Origin: Andreprevotia chitinilytica DSM 18519
Lineage (GTDB): Bacteria > Pseudomonadota > Gammaproteobacteria > Burkholderiales > Chitinibacteraceae
Direction of reading: 5' to 3'
Assembly: GCF_000711875.1 (NCBI RefSeq)
Contig: NZ_JONM01000006.1
Span: 124,001-188,000 of the forward strand
DNA length: 64,000 nt
Translations under genes and position numbers: made by a program
Shown: piece by piece, positions 24,873 to 34,065 of the stretch
How the letters are laid out: each line of letters begins with the position of its first letter
How positions within the stretch are numbered: the stretch's first letter is position 1
Notes under the pieces: model-generated
Database searches by the model: none
What the model was told of the DNA's origin: nothing
What the model saw: only the letters and a program-made list of their open reading frames with translations

Positions 24873-25991
24873 TCATACCGGTATCTCCTCGGCATAGCGA
24901 TCCAGCGCGTAATAACCGCCGAACCGGTTGACGAGGAAATCGCTGAGCGCCACCGCATCCTGCGGCACAAAGCCTTGGGTTGGCAGCTTGCCCTCGAAGA
25001 ACAGGTCGAGCACCGCAGCGGCGCTGGCTGCGGTGGTGAGCTGGATGGCGCTCCAGACTTCGCCGAACAGCTCGCGGTGGTAAATCTTGCGGGCATCGGT
25101 GATCTGGCGAAACTGCCCGTGCAGCTGGCCAGAGACCGACACGAACACCAGCACCACGTCCTGCATGGTGATCGGCACGGCGGCTTCCAGCATCTTCTTC
25201 ATCTGCAGCCGGCCGTGGCGGGATGCGCCCAGCCGCAGGCCGTTCACAAGGAAATCCATCAGGTATTGGTGGCCGGCGTAGCGCACGGTCTTGTAGTTCA
25301 TCGTCGTCACCTTGCCGGCCAGTGTTTCGCAGAGCGTGCCGAGGCCGCCGGAGGTGTTGAACGCCTCATATTCCAGCCCATCGAGCGAGAAGTGCTCCAG
25401 TCCTTCCAGCGGTAGCACTTCGATTTGCCGGCCGTTGATGATGGCTTCGCAGCCATTGCAGTACTCGTTGATCAGCCCGTCGGTGGACCAGGTGAGGTTG
25501 TACTTGATGGCGTTGCTGGGGTATTGCGGCAAGGCGCCGACCCGCATCTTGATCGTATCCAGCCGCTCGAAACGGCGCGCGAAGTCAGCGGCGAGAATAC
25601 CGATGAAGCCGGGCGCGAGGCCGCATTGCGGCATGAAAATCTGCCCCGGCACCGCCGATTTCGCCACCCGGCGGATGGCGCGGGTGGTGGCGACATCTTC
25701 GGTCAGGTCGAAATAGCTCACCCCGGCGGCCAACGCCGCGCGGGCAATCGCCGCGTTGACGTCGAAACTGGCTGCCGACAGCACGGCATCTTGCCCCTTG
25801 AGGGCCGCCGCCAGTTCCTCGGGTTTGCGGATGCTGCCTGCCCGGGTTTTGACCGGCGCTCGCTCCGCCAGCCGGGCCAGCGCCACGGCATCGCGGTCGG
25901 CGACCGTCACATCGTAGTCACCGCTATGGCTGAGCAGTTTGGCAATGCTGGCACCGATCTTGCCGGCACCGATGACGAGGACGGCGGGCAT
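24873..25991 (-). CDS. Saccharopine dehydrogenase-like oxidoreductase
   Basis: 372 residues with an N-terminal NAD(P)-binding motif (VLVIGAGKIGASIAKLLSHS) and the saccharopine dehydrogenase fold (YFDLTEDVATTRAIRRVA, MPQCGLAPGFIGILAADF, WSTDGLINEYCNGCEAIING). In lysine breakdown such enzymes convert saccharopine to 2-aminoadipate semialdehyde, the substrate of the ALDH7 enzyme encoded next. No lysine-ketoglutarate reductase gene is present here. Carboxynorspermidine-type activity is an alternative for this family, but the context favours lysine. Confidence 0.85.
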   Translation of the reverse strand: MPAVLVIGAGKIGASIAKLLSHSGDYDVTVADRDAVALARLAERAPVKTRAGSIRKPEELAAALKGQDAVLSAASFDVNAAIARAALAAGVSYFDLTEDVATTRAIRRVAKSAVPGQIFMPQCGLAPGFIGILAADFARRFERLDTIKMRVGALPQYPSNAIKYNLTWSTDGLINEYCNGCEAIINGRQIEVLPLEGLEHFSLDGLEYEAFNTSGGLGTLCETLAGKVTTMNYKTVRYAGHQYLMDFLVNGLRLGASRHGRLQMKKMLEAAVPITMQDVVLVFVSVSGQLHGQFRQITDARKIYHRELFGEVWSAIQLTTAASAAAVLDLFFEGKLPTQGFVPQDAVALSDFLVNRFGGYYALDRYAEEIPV

Positions 25992-26015
25992 GGCAGCTCC
26001 TATCTTGGTCGGGCG

Positions 26016-26951
26016 CTAGTCGGGGGGTACATCCGGGTGAGTGGCGCGGTAGCTGAAGAACGCGTCGTAGGTCGATTGATATCGTTGCCGCACCGGTGGC
26101 GCCAGCCAATCCGCGAGTGCCTGACGATAGAACGGCGTTTTGACCGCTTCGCGTATCGCCGCATCGATATCCCGGATGGCTTGTTTGCCCCGCTCGTTTT
26201 TCGTGCAGGCGATGTAGCTGATGAGGCTGTCGGGCGCTTCGTCGATGGGGAGCACGGTGATGTCGTGCTGATAGCGTGCTTGTTGGCGCAGGTATTCGAC
26301 CACGAAGGGATATTCGATCGTGTAGTCCATCCGTCCGCCATCGAGCATGCGCATGACGTGGCCCATTTGCGGTACGACCATTCGGTGAATCTTGCTCGAC
26401 GGCGCGTTCAGGATGGCATCCAGTGCCGGGTTGAAACTGCGCTTGTCCTCGACATATCCCGTCACATCCGTACGCGCGACCAGCGTTGCCAACATCAGGC
26501 TGGATTTGCCTTGCGCCACCGCGTGAGCGTGGTCGTCACGCATCACCACATGCAATGGCGGCACCAGCAAAGCGCTGGTGAAGTAAGCGACTTTCTCTCG
26601 CTCTGGTGTTTTGAGGGCAGAGGCGTAACACAGGGCGTTGCCCTGCGCTATTTCAGTCCAGACGCGTGGAATGCTGGTGCGGATGAAGTGATGCTGATAG
26701 CCCGCCATGCGGGGCAGGATGGCGGCCATCAGCCGATCGCTCATGCCATTGCCGAGTTCAGTCGATGATCTTGGTGTGGCCCAGGTGGGCAAGATGTAAA
26801 TCGGTGGCCAATCGACGAGTGCCCAAGTGATCTCTCTGGTCTGGCCCGAGGCGGGCTTGGCGAGCAACCCGCACAGTGCCGCGCCCAAAGCGAACAGCAA
26901 CGACCCACAAATGGATGGGATGGGGGCGTGGGCTCTGAGGGCGGCTCGCAT
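26016..26951 (-). CDS. Periplasmic solute-binding-like protein, paralogue 3
   Basis: 311 residues from MRAALRAHAPIPSIC, with GAGGAAT upstream and a signal peptide. The mature part begins TREITWALVDWPPIYILP and follows the TIGR02285 pattern, distantly related to amino-acid-binding proteins (SBP_bac_3): CYASALKTPEREKVAYFTSA, DYTIEYPFVVEYL, ACTKNERGKQAI. It is the most divergent of the three tandem copies. No permease or ATPase gene is adjacent, so it may be an orphan binding protein or sensor. Confidence 0.78.
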   Translation of the reverse strand: MRAALRAHAPIPSICGSLLFALGAALCGLLAKPASGQTREITWALVDWPPIYILPTWATPRSSTELGNGMSDRLMAAILPRMAGYQHHFIRTSIPRVWTEIAQGNALCYASALKTPEREKVAYFTSALLVPPLHVVMRDDHAHAVAQGKSSLMLATLVARTDVTGYVEDKRSFNPALDAILNAPSSKIHRMVVPQMGHVMRMLDGGRMDYTIEYPFVVEYLRQQARYQHDITVLPIDEAPDSLISYIACTKNERGKQAIRDIDAAIREAVKTPFYRQALADWLAPPVRQRYQSTYDAFFSYRATHPDVPPD

Positions 26952-26970
26952 GGCGCATTCCTCGTTTGAT

Positions 26971-27852
26971 CTAGTCGGCGAGCCTGAGTGGCTGCTTGCG
27001 GCCGTTGTAGAACGCCTCGAAGCGGGGGCGGACGCGCAGCACGACATCTGCCGTCAGCCACGGCGTGACGATGTTGCGGAAGGCTTCGTTGGCCGAAAGC
27101 TCGATCAGCGCCGCGTCGATGTCCTGAATGGCCTGCTTGCCCCAGCCATTGCGGGTGCACGCCACATTGGCGGTCAGAATGTCCGGGATTTCGGCCAGCG
27201 GCAGCGTGATCAGCTCATGCTCGAACGGCTTGAGCTTCTGGTGGTAGGCCACGACGATGGGGTATTCCAGCGTGTAGTCCAGCTGGCCGGCATCGATCAG
27301 CCGCAAGATCCGGCCGGAAACCGGTTCGGCGATCCGGCGTGTTTTGTTGCCGGCCTGGTCGATCAGGACATCGACTTCGGAGGAATAACTGCGCTTGGTC
27401 GCGAAGGCGCCTTTCAGTTCGGCATGGTTGAGCAGGTTGGCGAGCACCACCGGTTGGCCCGTCGCGCTGATGCGATTCGCCTGGTCTTTGCGCAGGACCA
27501 GATTCAGCGGCGGCAGCACGAATGACGGCGTGAAATAGGCCAGCTTTTCCCGTTGCGGCGTTCTGAGTGCGGAGAGGTAGCACAGGTTATGACCATGCTC
27601 GATCTCTCCCCATAAGCGCTGCAGGTCGGTGCGGACGAAATGATGGTGGTACTGCGGCAGCTTGGCGGCCAGCAGCGTACTGGCCCGGTCGCTGATGCCA
27701 TCGCCCAGGCTGGACGGCCCCTCCAGTGCGCCGTCGGGCGGCACGATGTAGAGCGGCGGCCAATCGATCAGCACCCAGGTGATCTCGCGTGGCTCGCCGC
27801 TGCCGGCTGCGACCGCGGTGAATAACAGACAGAGCGTCAAAAGCACGCGCAT
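26971..27852 (-). CDS. Periplasmic solute-binding-like protein, paralogue 2
   Basis: 293 residues with a short signal (MRVLLTLCLLFTAVAAGSG) and the shared body EPREITWVLIDWPPLYIVP, CYLSALRTPQREKLAYFTPS, DYTLEYPIVVAYHQK, ACTRNGWGKQAIQDIDAAL. By eye it is closest to paralogue 1. It is part of a three-gene tandem array in the lysine-catabolism operon, 52 bases after paralogue 1 and 19 before paralogue 3. Ligand unknown. Confidence 0.8.
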   Translation of the reverse strand: MRVLLTLCLLFTAVAAGSGEPREITWVLIDWPPLYIVPPDGALEGPSSLGDGISDRASTLLAAKLPQYHHHFVRTDLQRLWGEIEHGHNLCYLSALRTPQREKLAYFTPSFVLPPLNLVLRKDQANRISATGQPVVLANLLNHAELKGAFATKRSYSSEVDVLIDQAGNKTRRIAEPVSGRILRLIDAGQLDYTLEYPIVVAYHQKLKPFEHELITLPLAEIPDILTANVACTRNGWGKQAIQDIDAALIELSANEAFRNIVTPWLTADVVLRVRPRFEAFYNGRKQPLRLAD

Positions 27853-27904
27853 TGCTGCATCCTCATGTGACCTGCCGACCCGACGTCGGCTGGATTCCCT
27901 GTCG

Positions 27905-28792
27905 CTAGTCCGTCAGCCGGATTGGCTGGGTGTGTCCGTTATAGAACTGGTCGAACCGGGGGCGATACTTATGCTGGATGTCCGCCGGCATCCACGGTGC
28001 GGTGATGTTGCGGAACGTCTCGGTCGCCGAGAGCGCAATCAGTGCTGCGTCGATATCCTGCAGGGCTTGCTTGCCCCAGGCGTTGCGCGTGCAGATGGCG
28101 TTCAACGCGAACACATCCGGAATTTCAGGCACCGCTTGCAAGGCCAGTTCGTGCTCGAACGGCTGCGTTTTCTGGTGGTACGCCACAATGAACGGGTATT
28201 CCAGCGTGTAATCGATGCTGCCGGCCGCAATGAGCCGCAGCAGCTGGCCGGAACTCGTATCGACCACCCGGCGTGCGCCATCGCTGGGGCGGTCGATCAA
28301 CGCGTCGACCGGCGTGGTGTAGCTGCGTTTGGCCGTGAATGCGCCGGTCAGCTCAGGCTTGGCAATGAGTGCGGTGAGTGATGCCGGCTTGCCGCCCACG
28401 TTGAACTGGCTGAGCCGGTCCTTGCGAACCACCAGCGCGAGCGGCGGCAGCACGATCGATGGCGTGAAATACGCGAATTTTCCCCGGTCCGGCGTCCTGA
28501 GCACCGAGATATTGCACAGGTTATGGCCACGCTCGATTTCGCCCCACATGCGTTGCAGGTCGGCGCGGATGAAACGGTGCCGGTATTGCGGCAGTTTGGC
28601 GGCGACCAGCATGATCGCCCGGTCGCTGATGCCCTCGCCAAGCTCCGCCGGGGTTTCCGGTGTTTTGTCTGCCTTCAGCAGGTAAAGCGGTGGTCGATCC
28701 GGCAGCAGCACCCACGTGATCTCCCGCTCAGCCGCGTTGATCACGCTCGCAGCCAGCCCGATCAGCCCGGCGAGGATGCGCGGCCAGTTCAT
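27905..28792 (-). CDS. Periplasmic solute-binding-like protein, paralogue 1
   Basis: 295 residues with a signal peptide ending INA-AE. It has the family core EREITWVLLPDRPPLYLL, CNISVLRTPDRGKFAYFTPS, DYTLEYPFIVAYHQK, ICTRNAWGKQALQDIDAAL. The start overlaps the stop of the DUF1338 gene by four bases (ATGA), which ties the array to that enzyme's transcript. The fold resembles amino-acid-binding proteins without a recognisable ligand triad. Ligand unknown. Confidence 0.8.
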   Translation of the reverse strand: MNWPRILAGLIGLAASVINAAEREITWVLLPDRPPLYLLKADKTPETPAELGEGISDRAIMLVAAKLPQYRHRFIRADLQRMWGEIERGHNLCNISVLRTPDRGKFAYFTPSIVLPPLALVVRKDRLSQFNVGGKPASLTALIAKPELTGAFTAKRSYTTPVDALIDRPSDGARRVVDTSSGQLLRLIAAGSIDYTLEYPFIVAYHQKTQPFEHELALQAVPEIPDVFALNAICTRNAWGKQALQDIDAALIALSATETFRNITAPWMPADIQHKYRPRFDQFYNGHTQPIRLTD

Positions 28793-29595
28793 TGCATCCC
28801 CCCGCCCTTGAAATCGGTCGATTCAAAGATGCGGTTGGCGCTGGCGGCGACAAAGCCTTGGTACAGCGCGCCGTCTGCATCGGGATAGCGGCGGGCGAAT
28901 TCGTAATAGCAGGTCGGGATGGTGAGCGGGCCATCGGCAAACCGGATTTCGATCCGGTCAGCCAGTGTGCTGGCCTGCTCCAGCAGTTCATCCGGCGTGC
29001 CCTTGATCTTGCCGCCCGCGCTATTGATGGCAAACCCGGCAGCCTCGACGCGTGCCACTGCCTCTTCCAGCGCGAGCGGTGGCGTGAGCTTGTGCATGGC
29101 AACGGTGAAGTGGTTGGCCGTCAAACCATGCGCCAACAGCCAGCCGGCGTATTCGCTTTCCGCTGCGACCTGCTTGTATTCCGCGCGGGTCACGGCGGGC
29201 CACAGCCGTCCGGCCATGAAGATTGCGGGCTTGATGACCAGATTGCCAGAAATTGCGGTGATGGCGCGTTCGACAATGGCGCGGCTGGCGGGCGAGAGCG
29301 CGGCCACGTGCAATTCGGACAAAAACACCAAGGGATCATCGGGCCAGGCCGGCACATAACCCCATGCGCTCAAGTGCTTATCGGGGAATTCATACGGTGC
29401 ATGGCGTTGGTAGCCGAGGCCGAACAGTACGGTTTCGAGTTCGGCCAGCTGGATCGGGCTGTGATCGAAGGTGCGAAACGCGACGTGATCGTTCACCACG
29501 TCGTCGTCGCCAAATAGCGTGCGGATGCGGGCTGCCTGCGGGGCCAGCTGCACATAGCGTTGCCACAGCTGGGAGAAAAAGAGATCGGTATCCAT
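28789..29595 (-). CDS. DUF1338 family 2-oxoadipate dioxygenase/decarboxylase-like protein (short form)
   Basis: 268 residues from MDTDLFFSQLWQRYVQLAPQ. Likely metal ligands are the His of VNDHVAFRTFD, the His of TANHFTVAMHKL and the Glu of YYEFARRYP, matching the two-His-one-Glu set of HglS/YdcJ. HglS turns 2-oxoadipate into 2-hydroxyglutarate in the lysine pathway of Pseudomonas. This copy is much shorter than the 450-residue form. It is first in the operon with the saccharopine dehydrogenase-like and ALDH7 genes, which supports the function. Confidence 0.85.
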   Translation of the reverse strand: MDTDLFFSQLWQRYVQLAPQAARIRTLFGDDDVVNDHVAFRTFDHSPIQLAELETVLFGLGYQRHAPYEFPDKHLSAWGYVPAWPDDPLVFLSELHVAALSPASRAIVERAITAISGNLVIKPAIFMAGRLWPAVTRAEYKQVAAESEYAGWLLAHGLTANHFTVAMHKLTPPLALEEAVARVEAAGFAINSAGGKIKGTPDELLEQASTLADRIEIRFADGPLTIPTCYYEFARRYPDADGALYQGFVAASANRIFESTDFKGGGMQ

Positions 29596-29665
29596 GGGCG
29601 GGAGGGTAAAGCAGGAACAATCCTGTTTCAGCCTAGCCCGTGTTTGGCGTGATTTCAGCCGTGGC

Positions 29666-31159
29666 TTACGGTCGGCGAGAGTCCAGCAGGCGACGAATGA
29701 CGCAAGTGCCAATCGCAACGAGCAACACCAGGCCGATGGCCCAGTCGCCCCAGCGCATATACGGCGTCAAGCCGGTCATCGGCTGCACTTGCGCTTCCAG
29801 CACGCCGCGCATGCGTTCCGGCAATGCGGCAACGCGCCGGCCCTGTGGATCGATCACGGCGGTGAGGCCGGTATTGGTGGCGCGCAGCATCCAGCGGCCG
29901 TTTTCCAGTGCCCGTGCCGCACTCATCTGGCCGTGTTGCTCGGCCGCCCATGAGCCGTCGAACCACGCCATGTTGGAGAAATTCGCCATCAGCGTTGCGT
30001 TTGAGGTATTGCGGCGCAGCTCGTCGCCGAACGCATCTTCGTAGCAGATGTTGGCTGCCACCGGCACGTTGCCGGCCATCAGCGGTGGTTGGCTTGACCC
30101 GCCCGAGGTAAAGCCGGACATCGGCATGTTCAGATAGTGGTACATCCAGCCGAACAGCCACGGCAGCGGCACGAATTCGCCGAACGGAACGAGGTGCGAC
30201 TTGGCGTAGCGCACGTCCGGCCGGGCGATATTGATCACGCTGTTGTAATACTCGCCGGACCGTTCGCCCTCGATGGCGAATCCGAGCAGCAAATCGGCGT
30301 TCTTGCTGCGAGCCGTCTGCTGCAAGCGCTCGATATACGCCGGTGGCGTATCGGCGAGGAAAGAGGGAATCACCGTTTCCGGCAGCAGGATCAGCTTGCC
30401 CTTGGCCTCGCTGACCAGGATGGCATTGGCCGACAGTGAGGCGGAGTAGTAGGCGGCATCCCATTTCTCGCTCTGGCGAATCGCGCTCTGGCCAATGCTG
30501 ACTGCGAGCGGTGCCCCGATTGGCTTCGTCCACTGGATTTGCGCCAAGCCAAAGCTCACCGCGAGCAACGCCACTGTTGCGATCAAGCCCCGCCGCCAAT
30601 GCACCAGCCATTGCGCCGTCGCCAGCGCCAGCAACCAGCCGACGCCATACACGCCGATCAGCGGGAAGAAACCGGCCAGCGTCGAGACCTGGTTATTGCC
30701 AATGGCCGACCACGGAAAACCGGTAAACAGCCAGCCGCGCAGCCATTCGGCGGCGATGAACAGGCTGGGCAAGGTGACGGCGAACCAGATGCTGCTGGGG
30801 CTGGCCGGGATTTGCGCGCCACCGGCTCGCAGCCGCACCGCCAGACCGCCTGCCAGTGCCGGAAACAACGCCAGATAAGCCGCGAACAGCAGCACGCATC
30901 CTGCCGCCATCCACGCCGGCATGCCGCCGTAGGTGTACAGGCTGATGAAAATCCAGTGCACGTTGGCAGTGAAATAACCCAGCCCCCAGACCCAAGCACG
31001 CACAAAGGCGGATTTGGCGGTCGGTGCCTTGGCAATGGCGATGAATAGTGCCGCGAGGGAAACCAGCAGCAGCGGCGCGAGATTGAGGGGGGCGAATGAA
31101 AAGACGCTGGCCGCCCCGCAGGCGGCCAGTAACACGGTTGAGGCGAGGCGCCGGATCAA
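29666..31159 (-). CDS. lnt: Apolipoprotein N-acyltransferase
   Basis: 497 residues. Six to seven N-terminal membrane helices are followed by a nitrilase-fold domain facing the periplasm, with the catalytic Glu in LLPETVIPSF, Lys in AKSHLVPFGEFVP and Cys in NICYEDAFGDE. It adds the third acyl chain to lipoproteins in the inner membrane. The start overlaps the stop of corC by four bases, the usual corC-lnt pair. Confidence 0.96.
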   Translation of the reverse strand: MIRRLASTVLLAACGAASVFSFAPLNLAPLLLVSLAALFIAIAKAPTAKSAFVRAWVWGLGYFTANVHWIFISLYTYGGMPAWMAAGCVLLFAAYLALFPALAGGLAVRLRAGGAQIPASPSSIWFAVTLPSLFIAAEWLRGWLFTGFPWSAIGNNQVSTLAGFFPLIGVYGVGWLLALATAQWLVHWRRGLIATVALLAVSFGLAQIQWTKPIGAPLAVSIGQSAIRQSEKWDAAYYSASLSANAILVSEAKGKLILLPETVIPSFLADTPPAYIERLQQTARSKNADLLLGFAIEGERSGEYYNSVINIARPDVRYAKSHLVPFGEFVPLPWLFGWMYHYLNMPMSGFTSGGSSQPPLMAGNVPVAANICYEDAFGDELRRNTSNATLMANFSNMAWFDGSWAAEQHGQMSAARALENGRWMLRATNTGLTAVIDPQGRRVAALPERMRGVLEAQVQPMTGLTPYMRWGDWAIGLVLLVAIGTCVIRRLLDSRRP

Positions 31160-32007
31160 ACCTCTTCCTCTTCCTGCACCTTCTCGACCAGTACCGAATG
31201 CACGCGACGGCTGTCGGCGCGGACGATCTGGAAGGTGTAGCCGTCGAAGGCGGTCCGTTCGCCGCGTTTGGGCACGTGGCCGAAACGGCTGGTGACGAGG
31301 CCGGCGACGGTGTCGAATTCCTCATCGGAGAAATTCGTGCCGAGCGCTTCGTTGAGGTCTTCGATTTCCGTCACGCCCTTCACGCGCCAGTGACCACGGC
31401 GGTCGACGATGATGTTGTCTTCGGTTTCGTCGTAGTCGTATTCGTCTTCGATATCGCCGACGATCTGCTCCATCACGTCTTCGATGGTGATCAGGCCGGC
31501 CACGCCGCCGTATTCATCCACCACGATGGCCATGTGGTTGCGGTTGTTGCGGAAATCCTTGAGCAGCACATTCAGGCGCTTGGATTCGGGAATGTAGACT
31601 GCCGGGCGCAGCATTTCGCGCACGTTGAAGTTGTCTTCGCCTTCGGCGTAATAGCGCAGCAGGTCTTTGGCGAGCAGGATGCCGACTACGTCGTCTTTGT
31701 TGCCATCGATGACCGGGAAGCGGGAGTGCGCCGTTTTCATCACGAAGGGAATGAAATCATGCGGCGGGGTACTGATGTCGATCACGTCCATCTGGCTGCG
31801 TGGCACCATCACATCGCGCACCTGCATGTCGCCGACATTGAGCACGCCTTCGATCATGGCAAGCGCATCCGCATCCAGCAGATGCCGCTCGAAGGCGGAG
31901 TGGAGAATTTCTACGAGTTCGCCGCGGTCTTCGGGTTCACGCAGCAAAAAGTGGGTCAGACGTTCCAGCCAGCTTGCTTTGGGCTGCGTCTGCGAGGGGT
32001 CGTCCAT
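31156..32007 (-). CDS. corC: CorC/HlyC-type CBS-domain protein
   Basis: 283 residues with no membrane segments. Two CBS domains span about 65-185 ([20 protein letters not shown], then [20 protein letters not shown]) and a CorC_HlyC transporter-associated domain occupies the C-terminus ([16 protein letters not shown]). The family is implicated in magnesium or cobalt efflux and membrane integrity. It is translationally coupled to lnt. Confidence 0.94.
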   Translation of the reverse strand: MDDPSQTQPKASWLERLTHFLLREPEDRGELVEILHSAFERHLLDADALAMIEGVLNVGDMQVRDVMVPRSQMDVIDISTPPHDFIPFVMKTAHSRFPVIDGNKDDVVGILLAKDLLRYYAEGEDNFNVREMLRPAVYIPESKRLNVLLKDFRNNRNHMAIVVDEYGGVAGLITIEDVMEQIVGDIEDEYDYDETEDNIIVDRRGHWRVKGVTEIEDLNEALGTNFSDEEFDTVAGLVTSRFGHVPKRGERTAFDGYTFQIVRADSRRVHSVLVEKVQEEEEV

Positions 32008-32151
32008 TGGGGGATGTACATCCGGTTACGAAGATAGGGGGATGATACCGGAAGATCGCGGAAGTCGTGTTACAGGGCGGTGAGGGATATTGATCGGATA
32101 GCCCGGATTGCGCTGCTAAATGAGCGGGCAGTTAATTTCGAAGGAAGATGC

Positions 32152-32409
32152 ATGAACAACTGGGGATTCAGGCTGGTATTCGCCTGCATTATGTGGGCGA
32201 TTTGCGCGGTGATGAGCGGCGCTTCCACCATGCATTGGTGGCCTCGGCTTTTTACACTCGCGTGTGCATACGTGATGCTTTACACCGCCATTTTTGAATG
32301 GCATGCATATGCTGGACTCGGCAGGGTCTCCCAAATAGCCGTCATATTCGTCACCGTACTGCCCGTTGTGATAGCGAGTTATTTTGTGACGCTTGCGTTT
32401 ATAAGCTAG
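32152..32409 (+). CDS. Small membrane protein, unknown
   Basis: 85 residues from MNNWGFRLVFACIMWAICAV, with GAAGGAAG about five bases upstream. Three hydrophobic helices (about 7-24, 30-48 and 59-82) leave almost no soluble part. No family is recognised. It ends eight bases before a LysR gene on the same strand and may share its transcript. Confidence 0.6.
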   Translation: MNNWGFRLVFACIMWAICAVMSGASTMHWWPRLFTLACAYVMLYTAIFEWHAYAGLGRVSQIAVIFVTVLPVVIASYFVTLAFIS

Positions 32410-32417
32410 GTAGTTAA

Positions 32418-33326
32418 ATGCCCGTCCCCGACCTCAACCGCCTCGAACTCTTCATCGCTGTCTTTGAAGCTGGCGGGTTCTCCGCCGCAGCCGACCGCCG
32501 TGGCGTTGCCAAATCCCTCGTCAGCCAGCAGGTCGCCAAGCTTGAAGCGGAGCTGGGCATTGCCTTGTTCACGCGCAGCACGCGGCGGGTGTTGCCGACC
32601 GAGGCGGGCGAGGCGCTGTATCAGGAATGCTCCCCACTGCTGGCTGCGCTATCGCAAGCGGTGGCGAATGTCGGTGAGCAGCGGGGGCGGTTGGAGGGGC
32701 GGTTACGGCTGACCGCGCCGGCGGACTATGCCGGCAATGCACTCAGCGCCTTGCTGGCTGAATTCGCACTGCTGCATCCGGCGCTGGAAATCGAGCTGGT
32801 GGTGAGTGATGCCGTGCTGGATCTGGTCGGCGAAGGGTTGGATTTGGCGATCCGCATGGTCGGTAGCCTCAAGGATTCCAGTCTGCATGCGGTCAAGCTG
32901 GGCGATTTTGCGCAGATGGTGGTTGCTGCGCCGTCCTTGTTGGCGAAAGCGGGTGAGGTGACCGAGCCGGTCGAGCTGGCTGCGCAGCCGTGGGTGGTGC
33001 TGACCCAGCTCAATTCAGCACTGAACTGGCGGTTTACTGATGCGGCGGGCGAGCTGGTCACAGTGCGGATGCGGCCGGTGCTGCGGGCCAACAGCGCCAG
33101 CGTGGTGCGGCAGATGGTGCTTTCCGGCGTGGGGTTCTCGGTGCTGCCGGATTTCATGGCGGCGGATGCGTTGGAAGCCGGCCAGCTGGTACAGGTGTTG
33201 CCGGCGTGGCAATTGCCGCAGGGCGGGATTTACGCGGTGTATCCGGTTGCGCGCTACCTGCCGGCCAAGGTACGGGTGCTGATTGATTTCCTGCGGCCGA
33301 GGATCGGCGTAACGCGTCAACAGTAA
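32418..33326 (+). CDS. LysR-family transcriptional regulator
   Basis: 302 residues. The N-terminal winged helix-turn-helix (LNRLELFIAVFEAGGFSAAA, then RRGVAKSLVSQQVAKLEAEL) is followed by a substrate-binding domain (RLRLTAPADYAGNALSALLA, ELVVSDAVLDLVGEGLDLAI). The HTH and GLDLAIR segments place it in the large group that includes aldehyde and aromatic-compound regulators. No divergent target gene is present, so its regulon cannot be named. Confidence 0.92.
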   Translation: MPVPDLNRLELFIAVFEAGGFSAAADRRGVAKSLVSQQVAKLEAELGIALFTRSTRRVLPTEAGEALYQECSPLLAALSQAVANVGEQRGRLEGRLRLTAPADYAGNALSALLAEFALLHPALEIELVVSDAVLDLVGEGLDLAIRMVGSLKDSSLHAVKLGDFAQMVVAAPSLLAKAGEVTEPVELAAQPWVVLTQLNSALNWRFTDAAGELVTVRMRPVLRANSASVVRQMVLSGVGFSVLPDFMAADALEAGQLVQVLPAWQLPQGGIYAVYPVARYLPAKVRVLIDFLRPRIGVTRQQ

Positions 33327-33447
33327 TGCGGTTGTCCGCCCCAACGAGTGGTTACACTCGGCTACCAAGCACGCACAGTAGCGGGAAGAGGGCGAGCACA
33401 TACTGGACTTACACGCTCACTACCGAGCGAAGCCCAGGAGAAACACC

Positions 33448-33738
33448 ATGAAAGTTGCATCCATGCTGATCGCTACCGTCTTCGCAGCTACCGCCGCACT
33501 CGGCTTGGCTGCAACCCCGGCAGCAACCGCTTCGGCCCCTGCCGCGACCGCGACAACGGCTTCCAAGCCAATGCCGGTCAAAGTGCAAAAGCATTCGGTC
33601 AAGAAACCGCACGCCTCCGCTGTGGCGCGTAAAGCTGGCAAGAAGGCTTCGGCCCCGGTGACGCAAAAGGCGCAGGCCAAGCATCACAAGCATCATCGTC
33701 ACTACAAGCACGCGAAGGCAAAAGCCGCCACCAAGTAA
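33448..33738 (+). CDS. Small exported Lys/His/Ala-rich basic protein
   Basis: 96 residues: signal peptide MKVASMLIATVFAATAALGL, an Ala/Thr/Pro spacer, then a very basic tail (KKPHASAVARKAGKK and KHHKHHRHYKHAKAK). This composition resembles periplasmic acid-shock-type (Asr-like) proteins and metal-binding histidine-rich proteins. The cluster of histidines could bind nickel, copper or zinc. A terminator follows. Function is inferred from composition alone. Confidence 0.7.
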   Translation: MKVASMLIATVFAATAALGLAATPAATASAPAATATTASKPMPVKVQKHSVKKPHASAVARKAGKKASAPVTQKAQAKHHKHHRHYKHAKAKAATK

Positions 33739-33769
33739 CCCGGTCTGGTTACCGGCAAGCCTCGCTGCA

Positions 33770-33797
33770 AAAACGCCCCGCAATGCGGGGCGTTTTC
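33770..33797 (+). terminator. Terminator after the basic exported protein gene
   Basis: AAACGCCCCGC and GCGGGGCGTTT with an AAT loop, followed by TCCTT. Confidence 0.88.
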
Positions 33798-34065
33798 CTT
33801 GGTGCGCGAACTTCTGCCACCACAAACGCAATCTCGTACTACGTCCACGTCCCCGGTGGGAAATCAACCGTCCACCGGGGTTTCCTGACAGTTTCAATTC
33901 CGTTCTGCATGTGCATGGGGAGCATTTCTGAGCAATCCATAGTGGGTTCCTGAGGGCTTTGTGACCCAGCCGCGACAGTGATGTGCCTCGGTCAAAGCTT
34001 GCATATGACATCAAGATAACCGATGGGCTAAAGTAAGCGCACAGACGAACCTTGAGACCCCGCTA
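33798..34065. other. Intergenic region with a strong inverted repeat
   Basis: No gene is supported in this gap. A perfect nine-base inverted repeat (CCCCGGTGG and CCACCGGGG, 33851-33880) around a 12-base loop is the main structure. It may be a second terminator or an RNA element. The rest presumably holds the promoter for the gene at 34066. Confidence 0.5.
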
